NCBI GenBank assembly: GCA_029932915.1
Contig: JAOZPE010000012.1
Coordinates: 1 to 57,756 of the forward strand
Length of the DNA stretch: 57,756 nucleotides
Source of the DNA: Candidatus Krumholzibacteriia bacterium
Lineage (GTDB): Bacteria; Krumholzibacteriota; Krumholzibacteriia; JAJRXK01
Direction: 5' to 3'
Under the pieces are notes generated by a model, which worked only from the letters and a program-made list of their open reading frames with translations, was not told the DNA's origin and did not search any database. This document shows positions 25,926-34,980 of this stretch, piece after piece. Position 1 is the stretch's first letter. Every line of letters begins with the position of its first letter. The position numbers and the translations under genes are program-made.

Positions 25926-27394
25926 GGCGTGAAATCGGCTGGAGGCGTATAGCGGATCTCGATGCGGGGTCTCAGACTGTCCGCGGCCGAGGAGGTGAAG
26001 AAACCGGATTCGATGAATTGCAATTCCTCCTGGGTGAAACGCGCCAGAAGGCCCGGCGGCTCATCACCGAAGATGCCGTTGACCACCCGCTGGGCGAAGT
26101 CGGCGATGTTGATGCTGAGAACGTCGTCTCCCTCCTGCGTACCGCTCACCACGACATCGGGACGGAAGATGGTCAAGGCATCGGAGACCTGCGGCAGACC
26201 GGTGGTGTCCATCGCCAAGGCCTCATCGCGCGTGGCCTCGTACACCACGACGGTCACTTCGATGGGCGAGAGCGTGCTGCCCTGGAAGGTGCGGTCACCG
26301 GTGGAACGATCGATGAGATCATCGTCGGTCTCGCCCGGCTCCAGAGGAACCTCGACCCCCGGGAAACCGGTGACGGCGAAACGCGAACGATCGAAGTGCA
26401 GCAACAACGAAGCCGAGTTGATGGTGGCCGCCCGCGGGATGCTCGACAGATCGAAGTCGAACCAGCAGCGGCGGATGATGTGCCCGCCCAGGGACAGTTC
26501 GGTGGGCGTGGGAGGAACATTCCTCTCGAAGACGGTCAGGTCGCTCTCCGAAGAGAAGGTCACCCCCAGCTCGTCCAGGCCCAGCCGGTAGTTGACGGTC
26601 AGTTTGGGGAAGATGAACACCTGCCCGATCGAGACGTTCTGCGCGGCCAGCAGATGCTCGTGCGCCCCCTCGTCGAAATCCGCCGAGGCCAGGGCCAGCA
26701 ACGAGCTGTCGGCGCCGGTCTCCACCAGGGCGATCCCGTTGTGCTGGCCGGCGAGCATCCAGTCGACCACCCTTTGCTTGATCGTGTAGGCCTCGGCCTC
26801 GTCCTTGCCCTCGAGCAGATCGAAGTCGAGGGTCTGCCCGCGGAAGCCCTCGTAGTCGCCGATCCAGTCGCCCAGATGATCGGAAGCCGGTCCCTGTGCC
26901 ATCGACGGATCCAGGGGCGCATTCAGCTCATAGATGGAGACCCGGACCTTGTCGGCGGCTTGCTTGGCGTCCTCGCGTCCCATGCGGAAGGAGATGGGGA
27001 TGCTGCGGATGATCCCCGGATCGGCCGCCAGCGAATCGATCGCCACCGTGTCCCCGAAGGCGAGCGAGTAGCGCAGGAACGGCGTCGCCTTCCAGTCGGT
27101 CGCCTCGATGGCACCCAGGTAGAGGAACTCGCGCTGATCGAAGGATTCGCCCTGGGGAGGATCGATCAGGGGCATGTCCATCGCCATCTCGTCGCGCGTT
27201 CCCACGATCTGGAGGGGAACGGCCAGACTGTCCTGGCTGACGTCACTGGGAAGGCTCGAACCGGTGGGGCCGAAGGCATCGCTGCTGCAGCCGGCGACAC
27301 CCGCCACGGCCAGCGAGACCACGAGCCACGCCATCACCCGGAACGCCGCGGCGTTGGTACGGGCTCGACCGGGGCGACGCAACGCTCCACTCAT
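25922..27394 (-). CDS. Lipoprotein of unknown function in Exb-type operon
   Basis: A 490-residue lipoprotein. A signal segment MAWLVVSLAVAGVAGC places the lipobox VAGC with the modified cysteine at residue 36. The mature protein is beta-rich; around residues 300-370 RRCWFDFDLSSIPRAATINS followed by LLLHFDRSR resembles the DNRLRE-type carbohydrate-binding sandwich, and the end SLRPRIEIRYTPPAD fits that fold. No catalytic motif seen. The start overlaps the exbD stop (27391-27394) and its stop overlaps the barrel start (25922-25925), so translation of exbD, lipoprotein and barrel is coupled. A surface partner of the barrel is the simplest guess. Confidence 0.78.
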   Translation of the reverse strand: MSGALRRPGRARTNAAAFRVMAWLVVSLAVAGVAGCSSDAFGPTGSSLPSDVSQDSLAVPLQIVGTRDEMAMDMPLIDPPQGESFDQREFLYLGAIEATDWKATPFLRYSLAFGDTVAIDSLAADPGIIRSIPISFRMGREDAKQAADKVRVSIYELNAPLDPSMAQGPASDHLGDWIGDYEGFRGQTLDFDLLEGKDEAEAYTIKQRVVDWMLAGQHNGIALVETGADSSLLALASADFDEGAHEHLLAAQNVSIGQVFIFPKLTVNYRLGLDELGVTFSSESDLTVFERNVPPTPTELSLGGHIIRRCWFDFDLSSIPRAATINSASLLLHFDRSRFAVTGFPGVEVPLEPGETDDDLIDRSTGDRTFQGSTLSPIEVTVVVYEATRDEALAMDTTGLPQVSDALTIFRPDVVVSGTQEGDDVLSINIADFAQRVVNGIFGDEPPGLLARFTQEELQFIESGFFTSSAADSLRPRIEIRYTPPADFTP

Positions 27395-27834
27395 GGGGTC
27401 GGGTCCTTGAAGGTCTTGATGTGGGTACCGAAGGCCACCCCGGAGAAGCCGGCCTCGCGCACGAAGTCGAGCAGCCGCACCACATCTCCGTGGCGCGCTC
27501 CGGCCTCGGCGTCGAGCAGCACGGTGGACTCCTCGTCGGCCTCGTGCAGACGGCGCAGACGATCGAGCACCTCGCCGGAGGCCACCTTCTCCTGGTTGAG
27601 GAGGATCTCCCCGTTCTCGAGCAGGACCAGTTCGATCTGGTGGCTCTGGACACCGGCCTGGGCCGGCGCGGCCGTCGACGACTCGGGCAACTGGAGCTTC
27701 ATCTCCCCGGCGCGCTTGAAGGTTCCGGTGATCATGAAGAAGATCAGCAACAGGAAGAGGACGTCGATCAACGAGGTGATGTTCAGAACGACCTTCGACC
27801 GTCCCCTGCGCTCGCGGAAGATCATCTCGCTCAC
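27391..27834 (-). CDS. exbD: ExbD/TolR-family protein
   Basis: A 147-residue inner-membrane protein that works with ExbB to use the proton gradient. The N-terminal cytoplasmic part FRERRGRSKVVLNITSLIDV leads into the single membrane helix VLFLLLIFFMITGTF, with the conserved aspartate in SLIDV. The periplasmic domain has IELVLLENGEILLNQEKV and ESTVLLDAEAGARHGDVVRL. I chose GTG at 27834 because GGAGGA lies 7 bases upstream and it overlaps the exbB stop (GTGA); an ATG three codons later is possible. ExbD and TolR cannot be told apart from sequence alone. Confidence 0.92.
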   Translation of the reverse strand: MSEMIFRERRGRSKVVLNITSLIDVLFLLLIFFMITGTFKRAGEMKLQLPESSTAAPAQAGVQSHQIELVLLENGEILLNQEKVASGEVLDRLRRLHEADEESTVLLDAEAGARHGDVVRLLDFVREAGFSGVAFGTHIKTFKDPTP

Positions 27835-28493
27835 GAGAGTTCCTCCCGATGGAAGGCGATCTTCACGTCTTCGTCCACCGGATCGGTCGAACCCTGGCGA
27901 CGGAGCCGGTTCACCAGTCGGGAGGCATAGGCCTCGATCTCGATGATCAGACCGTTCGCGCGCGCCGCCACGAGATTGTAGGCGATGAGCGTGGGGATCC
28001 CGATGGCCAGACCCACCGCGGTGGTGATCATCGCCTCGCTGATGCCCTCGCTGAGGGCCTGAGGATCGCCCAGACCGGCCACGCTGATCGCGGCGAAGAC
28101 CTTGATCATCCCCAACACCGTTCCCAGGAGCCCGAGCAGGGGAGCCACCTGGGCGATGGTCTCCAACCACACGAGATTGCGCTCGAGGGACGGGGTCTCC
28201 TGGCGCCCGGCGTCGATCACCGCGTCGCGCATCTCCTGCCACGGTTCACTGGCCCGTTGCAGACCCACGCGCATGATGTGGCTGAAGACGCCGGGATTGC
28301 GCCGGCAGATCTCGATGGCCACCGAGAGGTCCTTGCCCGGCCGCACCGACTCGACGACCTCGACGATCTCCTTGGGCAATACCCGTGAACGCCGCAGGGC
28401 CAGGACCCGTTCGATGGTGATGGTGCCCGCCAGGAGACTGCACAGAGCCAGAGGGATCATCACCGGGCCGGCATGGACGAGGGTCTCGAACAT
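27831..28493 (-). CDS. exbB: ExbB/TolQ-family proton channel protein
   Basis: A 220-residue MotA/TolQ/ExbB-domain protein. The first helix is in PVMIPLALCSLLAGTITIER; the cytoplasmic loop follows; two more helices are WLETIAQVAPLLGLLGTVLG and ISEAMITTAVGLAIGIPTLI, with the conserved GLLGTVLGMI and TAVGL stretches lining the channel. The start MFETLVHAGPV at 28493 has GGAAG upstream. It is followed with overlap by exbD and preceded, after 101 bases, by the TonB-like gene, giving a complete energy-transducing set. Confidence 0.94.
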   Translation of the reverse strand: MFETLVHAGPVMIPLALCSLLAGTITIERVLALRRSRVLPKEIVEVVESVRPGKDLSVAIEICRRNPGVFSHIMRVGLQRASEPWQEMRDAVIDAGRQETPSLERNLVWLETIAQVAPLLGLLGTVLGMIKVFAAISVAGLGDPQALSEGISEAMITTAVGLAIGIPTLIAYNLVAARANGLIIEIEAYASRLVNRLRRQGSTDPVDEDVKIAFHREELS

Positions 28494-28594
28494 TCTTCCG
28501 CTCTCTCCCTGGGAATTCCTCATGCAGATCGGCCCCCACCATAGGGGCAAGCCCGGCGGCTGGCAAGACGACGTCATGCGCCCGCAGAGGGTCT

Positions 28595-29668
28595 TCACCG
28601 CCGCCGCAGAGGAGGATAGATGAGCTTGATCCTCAGGATCAGGGTCGCTTCGGGAAAGTCCTTGGGCAAGGGACGGAACGGTGCGGTGGCCTTGAACGAG
28701 GCGATGCTCTGTTGGCTCAGCGACTCGTGCCCCTGCTGGTCCAGCAGATCCAGCCGCAACAGGCGGCCGTCCTTGGCGATCTCCAGTTCCACCAGGGTCC
28801 AGCCGTTGATCAGACCCAGGTAGTACGCGTAGGGCGCCACCCAGTTCCTCACGAAATCACGGCGGAAGCGCTGGAGCCACGGAGCGTAGGCCCATTCCAG
28901 GGTGTTGAGGCTGACATCGCCGAAGAGGGCCGCGTTGCCGCCGGGATTGTGCATCTCCTCCTGGAAGATGTCCTGCATCCCGTGCTGGGGCCTCACGAGC
29001 TGGGGAACGGCGAGCCCCTGGTTGCGCACGAGCTCGTCCTGGGGCGAGGTGTTCGCCTCACGGCGCGGGAAGTCCCCCCCATCCTCGGCGCCGGCCTGAA
29101 GGCGGGTCTCCGTATCCGTTCCCGGCTGGAGATCGTCGGTCGGCCGAAGGGGATCCTCCCCTCCCTGTGCGGAGGCATGGGATGTTCGGCTGTCCTCGGC
29201 CTGGGGATCGCCCCGGGCCGCCGGTTCGGAGGCCGCCATCGCCTCTCCCGCGTCGGCCTCCCGCATGGCCACGTGCGGCGCCTCCGACTCACCCTGCAGG
29301 CGGGGCATCGAGTTCTCGTTCCCTCCCTCCACGCGGTCGCGGGCACGGCTGTCCACATTGCTCAGCAGATCGGCTTTCTCCGGTGCGACGTCCACCCGGT
29401 CCGGAGGCAGTTCACTGAAGTTCTTCGGCAGGGAGGATTCGGAGTCATCGGAGGCCGGCGGCTGCGGTTTCGCGAAGACCATCCGGATGGGCTCGGGCTC
29501 CTGGGCCCGGACCGGATTCGCCTGGAAGGGCCGGGTCCACACGAGCAGGGTGATGACCACCGCGTGCAGCAGGAGGGTGAGAAGGAAGGCCACCAGCCAG
29601 ACCCGTCCGCTCTGCTGCCGTCCCGTGACGGCGGCCTCGGAATCGACCGGCTCCGGTATCGTTGACAA
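28595..29668 (-). CDS. TonB-like periplasm-spanning energy transducer
   Basis: A 357-residue protein starting at TTG 29668. One membrane helix (VWLVAFLLTLLLHAVVITLL, residues 23-42) is followed by a long acidic, proline-containing, low-complexity linker (about 55-240) and a C-terminal domain resembling TonB_C: NGWTLVELEIAKDGRLLRLD, SQQSIASFKATAPFRPLPKD and LILRIKLIYPPLRRR. A TolA assignment is possible. Being the first gene before exbB-exbD-lipoprotein-barrel suggests a dedicated system. The start is weak but the helix begins right after it. Divergent from murB. Confidence 0.82.
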   Translation of the reverse strand: MSTIPEPVDSEAAVTGRQQSGRVWLVAFLLTLLLHAVVITLLVWTRPFQANPVRAQEPEPIRMVFAKPQPPASDDSESSLPKNFSELPPDRVDVAPEKADLLSNVDSRARDRVEGGNENSMPRLQGESEAPHVAMREADAGEAMAASEPAARGDPQAEDSRTSHASAQGGEDPLRPTDDLQPGTDTETRLQAGAEDGGDFPRREANTSPQDELVRNQGLAVPQLVRPQHGMQDIFQEEMHNPGGNAALFGDVSLNTLEWAYAPWLQRFRRDFVRNWVAPYAYYLGLINGWTLVELEIAKDGRLLRLDLLDQQGHESLSQQSIASFKATAPFRPLPKDFPEATLILRIKLIYPPLRRR

Positions 29669-29824
29669 GCTCTTCCCCCCTACCTAAGCTGCGACGAGCG
29701 AGCATCACCTCGGGTTACCGTTGTGGCGTCGATCCTCGATCCCGGGTCGAAACGGCGTCCTCACGGGCTTGGCCCACCCCCCTCACAGTGACGCCGGGCG
29801 GCCCCACCCGCAAGCGTTCCCTTC

Positions 29825-30775
29825 ATGGCCAGCACCTCTCATCCCTACACCGAACTCGACCGGAGATTCCCCGGTCTCCTACAAGAAAACATCCCCCTGT
29901 CCCGATACACCACCTTCGGCATCGGCGGCCCGGCCGATCGCTTCGCCGAGGTGGGGGACCCGATCCGGTTGGCCGAGCTGTTGGCCGCGGCGCGGGAGAG
30001 CGCGGTCCCGGTCTTCCTGCTGGGCGAGGGCAGCAACCTCCTGATCGACGACGCCGGCCTGCGGGCCCTGGTCATCCGCAACCGCATGGACCGGATCCAT
30101 TACGAAGGCCAGCAGGTGCGGGTCGAGAGCGGAGCGGGTTTCCATCCGCTCATCCTGGACACCGTGGACCATGGGCTCGCCGGTCTCGAATTCGCCGCCG
30201 GCATCCCGGGAACGGTGGGTGGAGCGGTATGGGGAAACGCGGGGTGCTATGGACGCGCCATCGGCGACTTCCTCCTCCGCGCGCGCTGGATCGAGCCGGA
30301 TGGGCGGATCCGCGAGCCCGAACGCGGCGACTTCGATTTCGCCTACCGGGACAGCGTGCTGAAGCGCAACGGTTGCGTCCTGCTGGAGACCGTGCTCGAA
30401 CTCTCGCCGGGCAATCGGCAGGAGAGCCGGCGGATCATCGAGGAGAAGCTGGCCCTGCGCCGGCAGAAGCATCCCCAGGAGCAAGCCTGCGCGGGAAGCT
30501 ACTTCAAGAACATCGACCCCGAGGAGCCCGGTCAGCAGCGCATCCCGGCGGGCCGTCTGCTGGACGAGGTCGGAGCAAAGGGTCTGAGGGTCGGCGACGC
30601 GGCGGTCTTCGCGAAACACGCGAACATCATCGTCAATCTCGGGGCGGCCACCGCCCGCGAGGTCCTCGAGTTGGCGGCGGAGATGAAGCGGCGGGTGCGC
30701 GAGGAATTCGGGATCGAGTTGCACGAGGAGGTCCGCTACGTACCGGCCGAGCTGCCCCCGTCGAGGGGGGGCTGA
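29825..30775 (+). CDS. murB: UDP-N-acetylenolpyruvoylglucosamine reductase
   Basis: A 316-residue FAD enzyme of cytoplasmic peptidoglycan precursor synthesis, reducing UDP-GlcNAc-enolpyruvate with NADPH to UDP-MurNAc. Motifs: RYTTFGIGGPADRFAEV, VFLLGEGSNLLIDD, LEFAAGIPGTVGGAVWGNAG, FDFAYRDSVLKRNG, then the type II-like C-terminus with QACAGSYFKNIDP (the catalytic serine in GSYFKN) and the terminal glutamate in GIELHEEVRYVP. It stands away from other mur genes, divergent from the TonB-like gene. Confidence 0.97.
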   Translation: MASTSHPYTELDRRFPGLLQENIPLSRYTTFGIGGPADRFAEVGDPIRLAELLAAARESAVPVFLLGEGSNLLIDDAGLRALVIRNRMDRIHYEGQQVRVESGAGFHPLILDTVDHGLAGLEFAAGIPGTVGGAVWGNAGCYGRAIGDFLLRARWIEPDGRIREPERGDFDFAYRDSVLKRNGCVLLETVLELSPGNRQESRRIIEEKLALRRQKHPQEQACAGSYFKNIDPEEPGQQRIPAGRLLDEVGAKGLRVGDAAVFAKHANIIVNLGAATAREVLELAAEMKRRVREEFGIELHEEVRYVPAELPPSRGG

Positions 30776-31167
30776 CGAAGCCCCGCAGGCAGGGGCGCGC
30801 ACGGGAAGAGCCCCCTCCGCTCGGCAGAGCCCCTGGCCGGGACCGCCGGATCGGCGCCCGATGGGGCCCGCCTGCCCCCACACCGGCCGGTCCACGGGAC
30901 GGGAGAGGCCCGGGTGGCGAGGGGATGCATCCGGGCCGGAGCCGGCGAGGGAGGGGCAATGGAGCCTTGTGCAATCGCTTGCATTGACAATCCTTGAGGC
31001 GTTGGGGTACTTATGTAGGCCGCTGGAGACGGGGCGCGCCCCCTCCACGTCGGCGGTTCTGGCATGCATCCCCATCCTGTGGGCCAGTTCCCCCATCTTC
31101 CGGCACATGGGCTGCCGGGCAACTAGGGTCTTGGAGATTCGCTCTTTAGCTGAGGAGAGCCTTGCCG
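30776..31167 (+). promoter_or_regulatory. Intergenic region with a likely promoter for the barrel gene
   Basis: About 390 bases without a gene. The first 200 bases are very GC-rich with small inverted repeats and may hold the murB terminator. At 30984-30989 TTGACA is followed after 18 bases by TACTTAT (31008-31014), a good housekeeping-type promoter about 150 bases upstream of the barrel gene. A long leader (about 31020-31167) and a ribosome site, GAGGAG near 31153, follow. I see no known riboswitch. Confidence 0.5.
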
Positions 31168-32049
31168 ATGCGCCGAACCGCCTTCGCCAAGGGATGGCTG
31201 CTGCTCCCGTTCCTGCTGCTGGTCCTGCCGGGTTCCGTCCGGGCCCAGGGTATCGATGAACTCGAGGATCTGGAGAGCCTCGACGAGGAAGTGGTCACCG
31301 AGAAGGTCTTCCAGGCCGGAATCGACGTCGACAAGTGGGAGCTCACGGTCCAGATCGGTTTCATGCAGGTGCCCAAGCCGATCTTCCGGGCCGAGCAGAT
31401 CCTCGTGAAGTGGAACAGCAAGGGAAAGCTCTTCGCCGACATGCAGATCGACGGGAACTCGTCCTTCAGTCCGCAGGTGCGCATCGGACGGAACTGGGGA
31501 CACCTGGGATGGCAGGCCACCCTGGGCATGACCATGGGCGACTTCCGGCAGAACATCGATGCGGCGAGTGTCGTCGAACACTCCTTCTCGGGCAAGCCGG
31601 GCGAGGTCGTCCTCGAGGAGAACGACCCGGAGATCGGCTCGCTGGTCACCTGGTACCACGAGCAGGCACTGGTCTACAACATCCTGGTCCGAGGCCACCT
31701 CATTCCCTACGTCCTGGGCGGCATCGGAGCCCAGTACTGGGTCATCGACAGCGCCTACCTCAAGAGTTCCGATCCGGCGCTCACCTTCAGCTTCGGTGGC
31801 GGGTTGCGGGTCGTGGCCGACGATCTCTTCTCGGTCGTCTTCGAGGTGCGGGACTACATGTCGAAGGTCCAGCACAACAGCAGTTCGACCTTCCTGACCG
31901 ACCAGGTCGATCCCGACGACGACACACGGCTCATCGACATCCCGTTGACCCAGCTCGACAGCGAGGACACCGAGATCCCCTTCGGCGGCTTCGCCGAGGA
32001 GAGCTACCACGCCATCTGGTTCTCCATCGGTCTGATCGCCAGCTTCTGA
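31168..32049 (+). CDS. Putative outer-membrane beta-barrel protein
   Basis: A 293-residue exported protein. The signal is AFAKGWLLLPFLLLVLPGSV, cleaved after RAQ. An acidic stretch IDELEDLESLDEEVVTEKVF follows, then alternating strands: ELTVQIGFMQVPKPIF, PQVRIGRNWGHLGWQATLG, YVLGGIGAQYWVIDS, FSFGGGLRVVADDLFSVVFE, ending HAIWFSIGLIASF with a terminal phenylalanine typical of barrel assembly signals. ATG at 31168 was preferred over TTG at 31162. It has its own promoter and stands alone. Function unknown; a small OmpA/OmpW-sized barrel is the best description. Confidence 0.78.
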   Translation: MRRTAFAKGWLLLPFLLLVLPGSVRAQGIDELEDLESLDEEVVTEKVFQAGIDVDKWELTVQIGFMQVPKPIFRAEQILVKWNSKGKLFADMQIDGNSSFSPQVRIGRNWGHLGWQATLGMTMGDFRQNIDAASVVEHSFSGKPGEVVLEENDPEIGSLVTWYHEQALVYNILVRGHLIPYVLGGIGAQYWVIDSAYLKSSDPALTFSFGGGLRVVADDLFSVVFEVRDYMSKVQHNSSSTFLTDQVDPDDDTRLIDIPLTQLDSEDTEIPFGGFAEESYHAIWFSIGLIASF

Positions 32050-32118
32050 CCCACCGGGTTCCCTCCGGCCTCCTCTCTTCATCCGCTCCGTTCGGCCAGC
32101 GGGTCTGCGCCGTCGTGT

Positions 32119-33636
32119 TCACGAAGCGGGAGGGCGAAGGGCCAGGGCTTCGGCCAGATCCTCGATCGTCACCTCCCGGCGACCCGCCAGGTCGGCCGCG
32201 GTCCGTGCCACCCGCATCGTCGCGGCCAGGCGCCGCAGGCTCAGGTTCCGTTCGTCCGCCCAGCGCGACAACCACTGCTGCGCGCCGCGGTCGAGACGGC
32301 AGGCCTCGTGGAGAGCCGCGCCGTCGAGATCCGCATTCAGGGTGCCGCGCTCCCGCGCGCGCTGCCGGGCCGCCACCACCCGCTCCCGCAGGCGTCGGGC
32401 CTCGTCCCGGCCTTCGGGACGCCACCAGTGCTCGGCCGGCTCACGATCGAGCGTCACCCACAATTCGATGCGATCGCGCAGGGGCCCGGACAGACGCCGC
32501 ATGTAGTGCCGCAGTTCATGCGGCCGACAGGTACACGCGCGCACGCGGCTGCCGTACCAGCCGCAGGGACAGGGATTGGTGGCCGCCACGAGCTGGAAGT
32601 CGGCGGGGAAGACCACCGTGCGGCCCAGGCGGGTCAGACGCACCTGGCCGCTCTCGAGGGGTTCGCGGAGACGATCGAGCGTGGCGCGGTCGAACTCGGC
32701 CGCCTCGTCCAGGAAGAGGACGCCCCGGTGGGCCAGGGTGATCTCCCCGGGACGGGGCGGACGTCCCCCTCCCACCAGACCCGCACTGCTCACGCTGTGA
32801 TGGGGTGAGCGGAAGGGCGGGCGGAAGGCCTGTGTCAGGTCCAGGGGAAGGCCCGCGCACGACTCCACCCGCAGGCGCTGTGCGCGTTCCTCTGCGGTCA
32901 AGGGCGGCAGAAGGCCGGCCAGGCGGCGCGCGAGCATCGTCTTCCCGCAACCCGGAGGGCCCACCATCAGCAGGTGATGGCCCCCGGCAGCGGCCAGGGT
33001 CAGCGCCCGCTTGGCCTCCTCCTGTCCCTTCACCTCCGCCAGCCGCAGATCCAGCTCGCCGGGATCGTCGAGCTCTTCTCGAGCCAGGGGGGCTTCGATC
33101 GCGCCAAGCCGCTGCACCGCCTCTCCCAGCGAGGCCAGGTGGTCCAGGGGAAGACGCCGGATGCGGGTCACCGCATCCACCTCCTCCTGTTGCACGGCGG
33201 GAAGGACGAGGCGATCGACACCGAGGTTCTCCGCGTCCAGGGCCAGCGCGAGCAGACCGCGGACGGCGCGCAGCGAACCGTCCAGCGCCAGTTCGCCCAC
33301 TACCAGCGTGCGCTGGAGCAGGGCGGCCGGAGGCCGCCGAATCTGGCCGCTGGCCAACAGGATACCCAGCGCGATGGCCAGATCCATGCCCGCCCCCTCC
33401 TTGGGCAGGTCGGCCGGAGCGAGGTTCACGGTGATCCGGCGATCGGGCCATCGGTAGCCGGAGTGGCGCAGGGCCGAGCCCACCCGCTCCTTGCTCTCGC
33501 GGGTGGCGGTCGAGGGAAGGCCGACCAGGTGGAAACCGGGCAGACCGCGGGCCAGGTCGACCTCGACCTGCACGCGCAGCCCGGTGAGGCCGTCGAGGGT
33601 ACCCGCGACGACACGGGCGATCTTGGAATCGGACAC
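32119..33636 (-). CDS. comM: YifB/ComM-family Mg chelatase-like AAA ATPase
   Basis: A 505-residue protein; in naturally transformable bacteria ComM is a helicase that promotes branch migration of incoming DNA. The N-terminal Lon-S5-like domain has GLPGFHLVGLPSTATRESKE and RITVNLAPADLPKEGAGMDL; the AAA core has Walker A MVGPPGCGKTMLARRL, PFRSPHHSVSSAGLVGGG, Walker B RGVLFLDEAAEF and AATNPCPCGWYG with a cysteine cluster (CRPHELRHYMRR). GTG at 33636 was chosen with AGGAG 10 bases upstream. It is convergent with the barrel gene. With recA, cinA and the rest it hints at DNA uptake, but no pilus genes are present here. Confidence 0.94.
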   Translation of the reverse strand: MSDSKIARVVAGTLDGLTGLRVQVEVDLARGLPGFHLVGLPSTATRESKERVGSALRHSGYRWPDRRITVNLAPADLPKEGAGMDLAIALGILLASGQIRRPPAALLQRTLVVGELALDGSLRAVRGLLALALDAENLGVDRLVLPAVQQEEVDAVTRIRRLPLDHLASLGEAVQRLGAIEAPLAREELDDPGELDLRLAEVKGQEEAKRALTLAAAGGHHLLMVGPPGCGKTMLARRLAGLLPPLTAEERAQRLRVESCAGLPLDLTQAFRPPFRSPHHSVSSAGLVGGGRPPRPGEITLAHRGVLFLDEAAEFDRATLDRLREPLESGQVRLTRLGRTVVFPADFQLVAATNPCPCGWYGSRVRACTCRPHELRHYMRRLSGPLRDRIELWVTLDREPAEHWWRPEGRDEARRLRERVVAARQRARERGTLNADLDGAALHEACRLDRGAQQWLSRWADERNLSLRRLAATMRVARTAADLAGRREVTIEDLAEALALRPPAS

Positions 33637-33829
33637 GGAATCAGCACTCCTGGGAGGCGGGAGGGTTCCCGCCGGGAGGCCGCTGCCCAGTCTACGCCCT
33701 CGACGACCCGCTGTCAGCCCCTGGCCGCGGCGATTCGTCCCTTGCCCGCAGGAGCGCGATGGCGTAGGCAGGAAGGAAGCTCCGGCCAGGCACCGTCCCA
33801 CCGGCATCGGCGTCCGTGAAGGAGGAAGC

Positions 33830-34849
33830 GTGCAGATCCACGCCCACCCGCTCGATCTCCACCTGCAACGACCCTTCACCATCTCCCGGGGCAGCCGCAC
33901 GGTGGCCCACAACGTCCTCGTCGAAGTGGAGCACGACGGGATCCGGGGTCGCGGTGAGGGCGCGCCCAACTCCCGCTACGGCCAGAGTCAGGAGAGCGCC
34001 CTGTCGGCGCTGGACGCCTTCCGGCCCTCCAGCGGGTGGACGCCCTATCACCTTCCCGAACTGGTGGATGCATTCTCCACCCTGGCCCCGGATCAGGAGG
34101 CCGCTCGTTGCGCCCTGGAAAGTGCGCTGTGGGATTGGATCGGACAGGCGCGCCGCCGCCCGCTGTGCCGCCTGCTGGCCATCGACCCCCACCGGCTGCC
34201 ACCGTCCTCCTTCACCATCTCCATCGACGAGCCGGCACAACTGGCCGAACGGGTCCGGGAGGCGGCCGACTGGCCCATCCTCAAGCTCAAACTGGCGGGC
34301 GGTGAAGGGGACTGGGCGGCCGTCGAGGAGTTGCGCCGGTGGACCGACCAACCCTTCCGGGTGGACGCCAACGAGGCCTGGAGCGAGGAGGAAGCAGCCG
34401 AGAAGATCCCCTGGCTGGCCGCCCAGGGGTGCGAACTGATCGAACAACCCCTGCCGGCCGGTCAGCTCGACGCCACCGCCCGCCTGCAGGAGCGATCCCC
34501 CCTGCCCCTGGTGGCCGACGAGGATGCCCACGGCCGCGAGACCATCGCCGATCTCGCGACGGCCTACGATGCGGTCAACGTGAAGCTGAGCAAGGTGGGC
34601 GGCGTGCGGGAGGCGGTGGCCATGATCCACGCCGCCGGCGAACACGGCCTGGACGTGATGATCGGATGTTTCGTCGAGAGTTCGTTGGGGATCGCCGCCG
34701 CCGCCCACTTGACTCCCCTGGCGCGTTGGGCCGACCTGGACGGCGCCGCCCTGCTGCGCGACGATCCCTTCTCTCCGGCGGTGGTCACCCCCGAGGGCAT
34801 CCACCTGCCGCATGAGCCGGGTCTGGGCGTACGGCCGCGCTCGATCTGA
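33830..34849 (+). CDS. Enolase-superfamily dipeptide epimerase
   Basis: A 339-residue protein of the muconate lactonizing / Ala-Glu epimerase group, which epimerises dipeptides, often from cell-wall muropeptides. The capping domain starts VQIHAHPLDLHLQRPFTISR; the barrel shows the lysine pair ILKLKLAGG, metal ligands in FRVDANEAWS, CELIEQPLP and PLVADEDAHG, the second lysine in AVNVKLSKVGGV, and VMIGCFVESSLGIAAAAHL. GTG at 33830 follows GGAGGAAGC. Substrate specificity is not readable. It may act with the peptidases in this window. The last 34 bases are imperfectly repeated just past the stop. Confidence 0.88.
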   Translation: MQIHAHPLDLHLQRPFTISRGSRTVAHNVLVEVEHDGIRGRGEGAPNSRYGQSQESALSALDAFRPSSGWTPYHLPELVDAFSTLAPDQEAARCALESALWDWIGQARRRPLCRLLAIDPHRLPPSSFTISIDEPAQLAERVREAADWPILKLKLAGGEGDWAAVEELRRWTDQPFRVDANEAWSEEEAAEKIPWLAAQGCELIEQPLPAGQLDATARLQERSPLPLVADEDAHGRETIADLATAYDAVNVKLSKVGGVREAVAMIHAAGEHGLDVMIGCFVESSLGIAAAAHLTPLARWADLDGAALLRDDPFSPAVVTPEGIHLPHEPGLGVRPRSI

Positions 34850-34881
34850 ACCGGGTCTGGCCGTAGAGCCGCGCTCGATCG
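34814..34881 (+). repeat. Imperfect 34-base tandem repeat across the epimerase stop codon
   Basis: 34814-34847 and 34848-34881 match at 29 of 34 bases. The TGA stop (34847-34849) is formed at the junction, so the second copy lies outside the gene. It looks like a small slippage duplication. Confidence 0.7.
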
Positions 34882-34891
34882 AGGAAATAGA

Positions 34892-34918
34892 GAAGCCCCC
34901 GGGCACACCGGGGGCTTC
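34892..34918. terminator. Strong hairpin, probable bidirectional terminator
   Basis: GAAGCCCCCGG (34892-34902) pairs perfectly with CCGGGGGCTTC (34908-34918) around a 5-base loop. It lies 40 bases past the epimerase stop and about 60 bases past the end of the convergent histone gene. T content after the stem is modest on both strands. Confidence 0.7.
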
Positions 34919-34980
34919 ATCGTTGCCTGCAGACGGATGGGATCGCCGCGCCGAGCGAGGGTCCAGCAGTCTTCTGGAAT

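Noticed and set aside
26018-27946. Long open frame on the plus strand opposite the lipoprotein and exbD genes
   Set aside because: It is a GC-driven antisense frame: no motif, no signal, composition rich in Arg, His, Gln and Gly, and it covers three well-supported genes on the minus strand.
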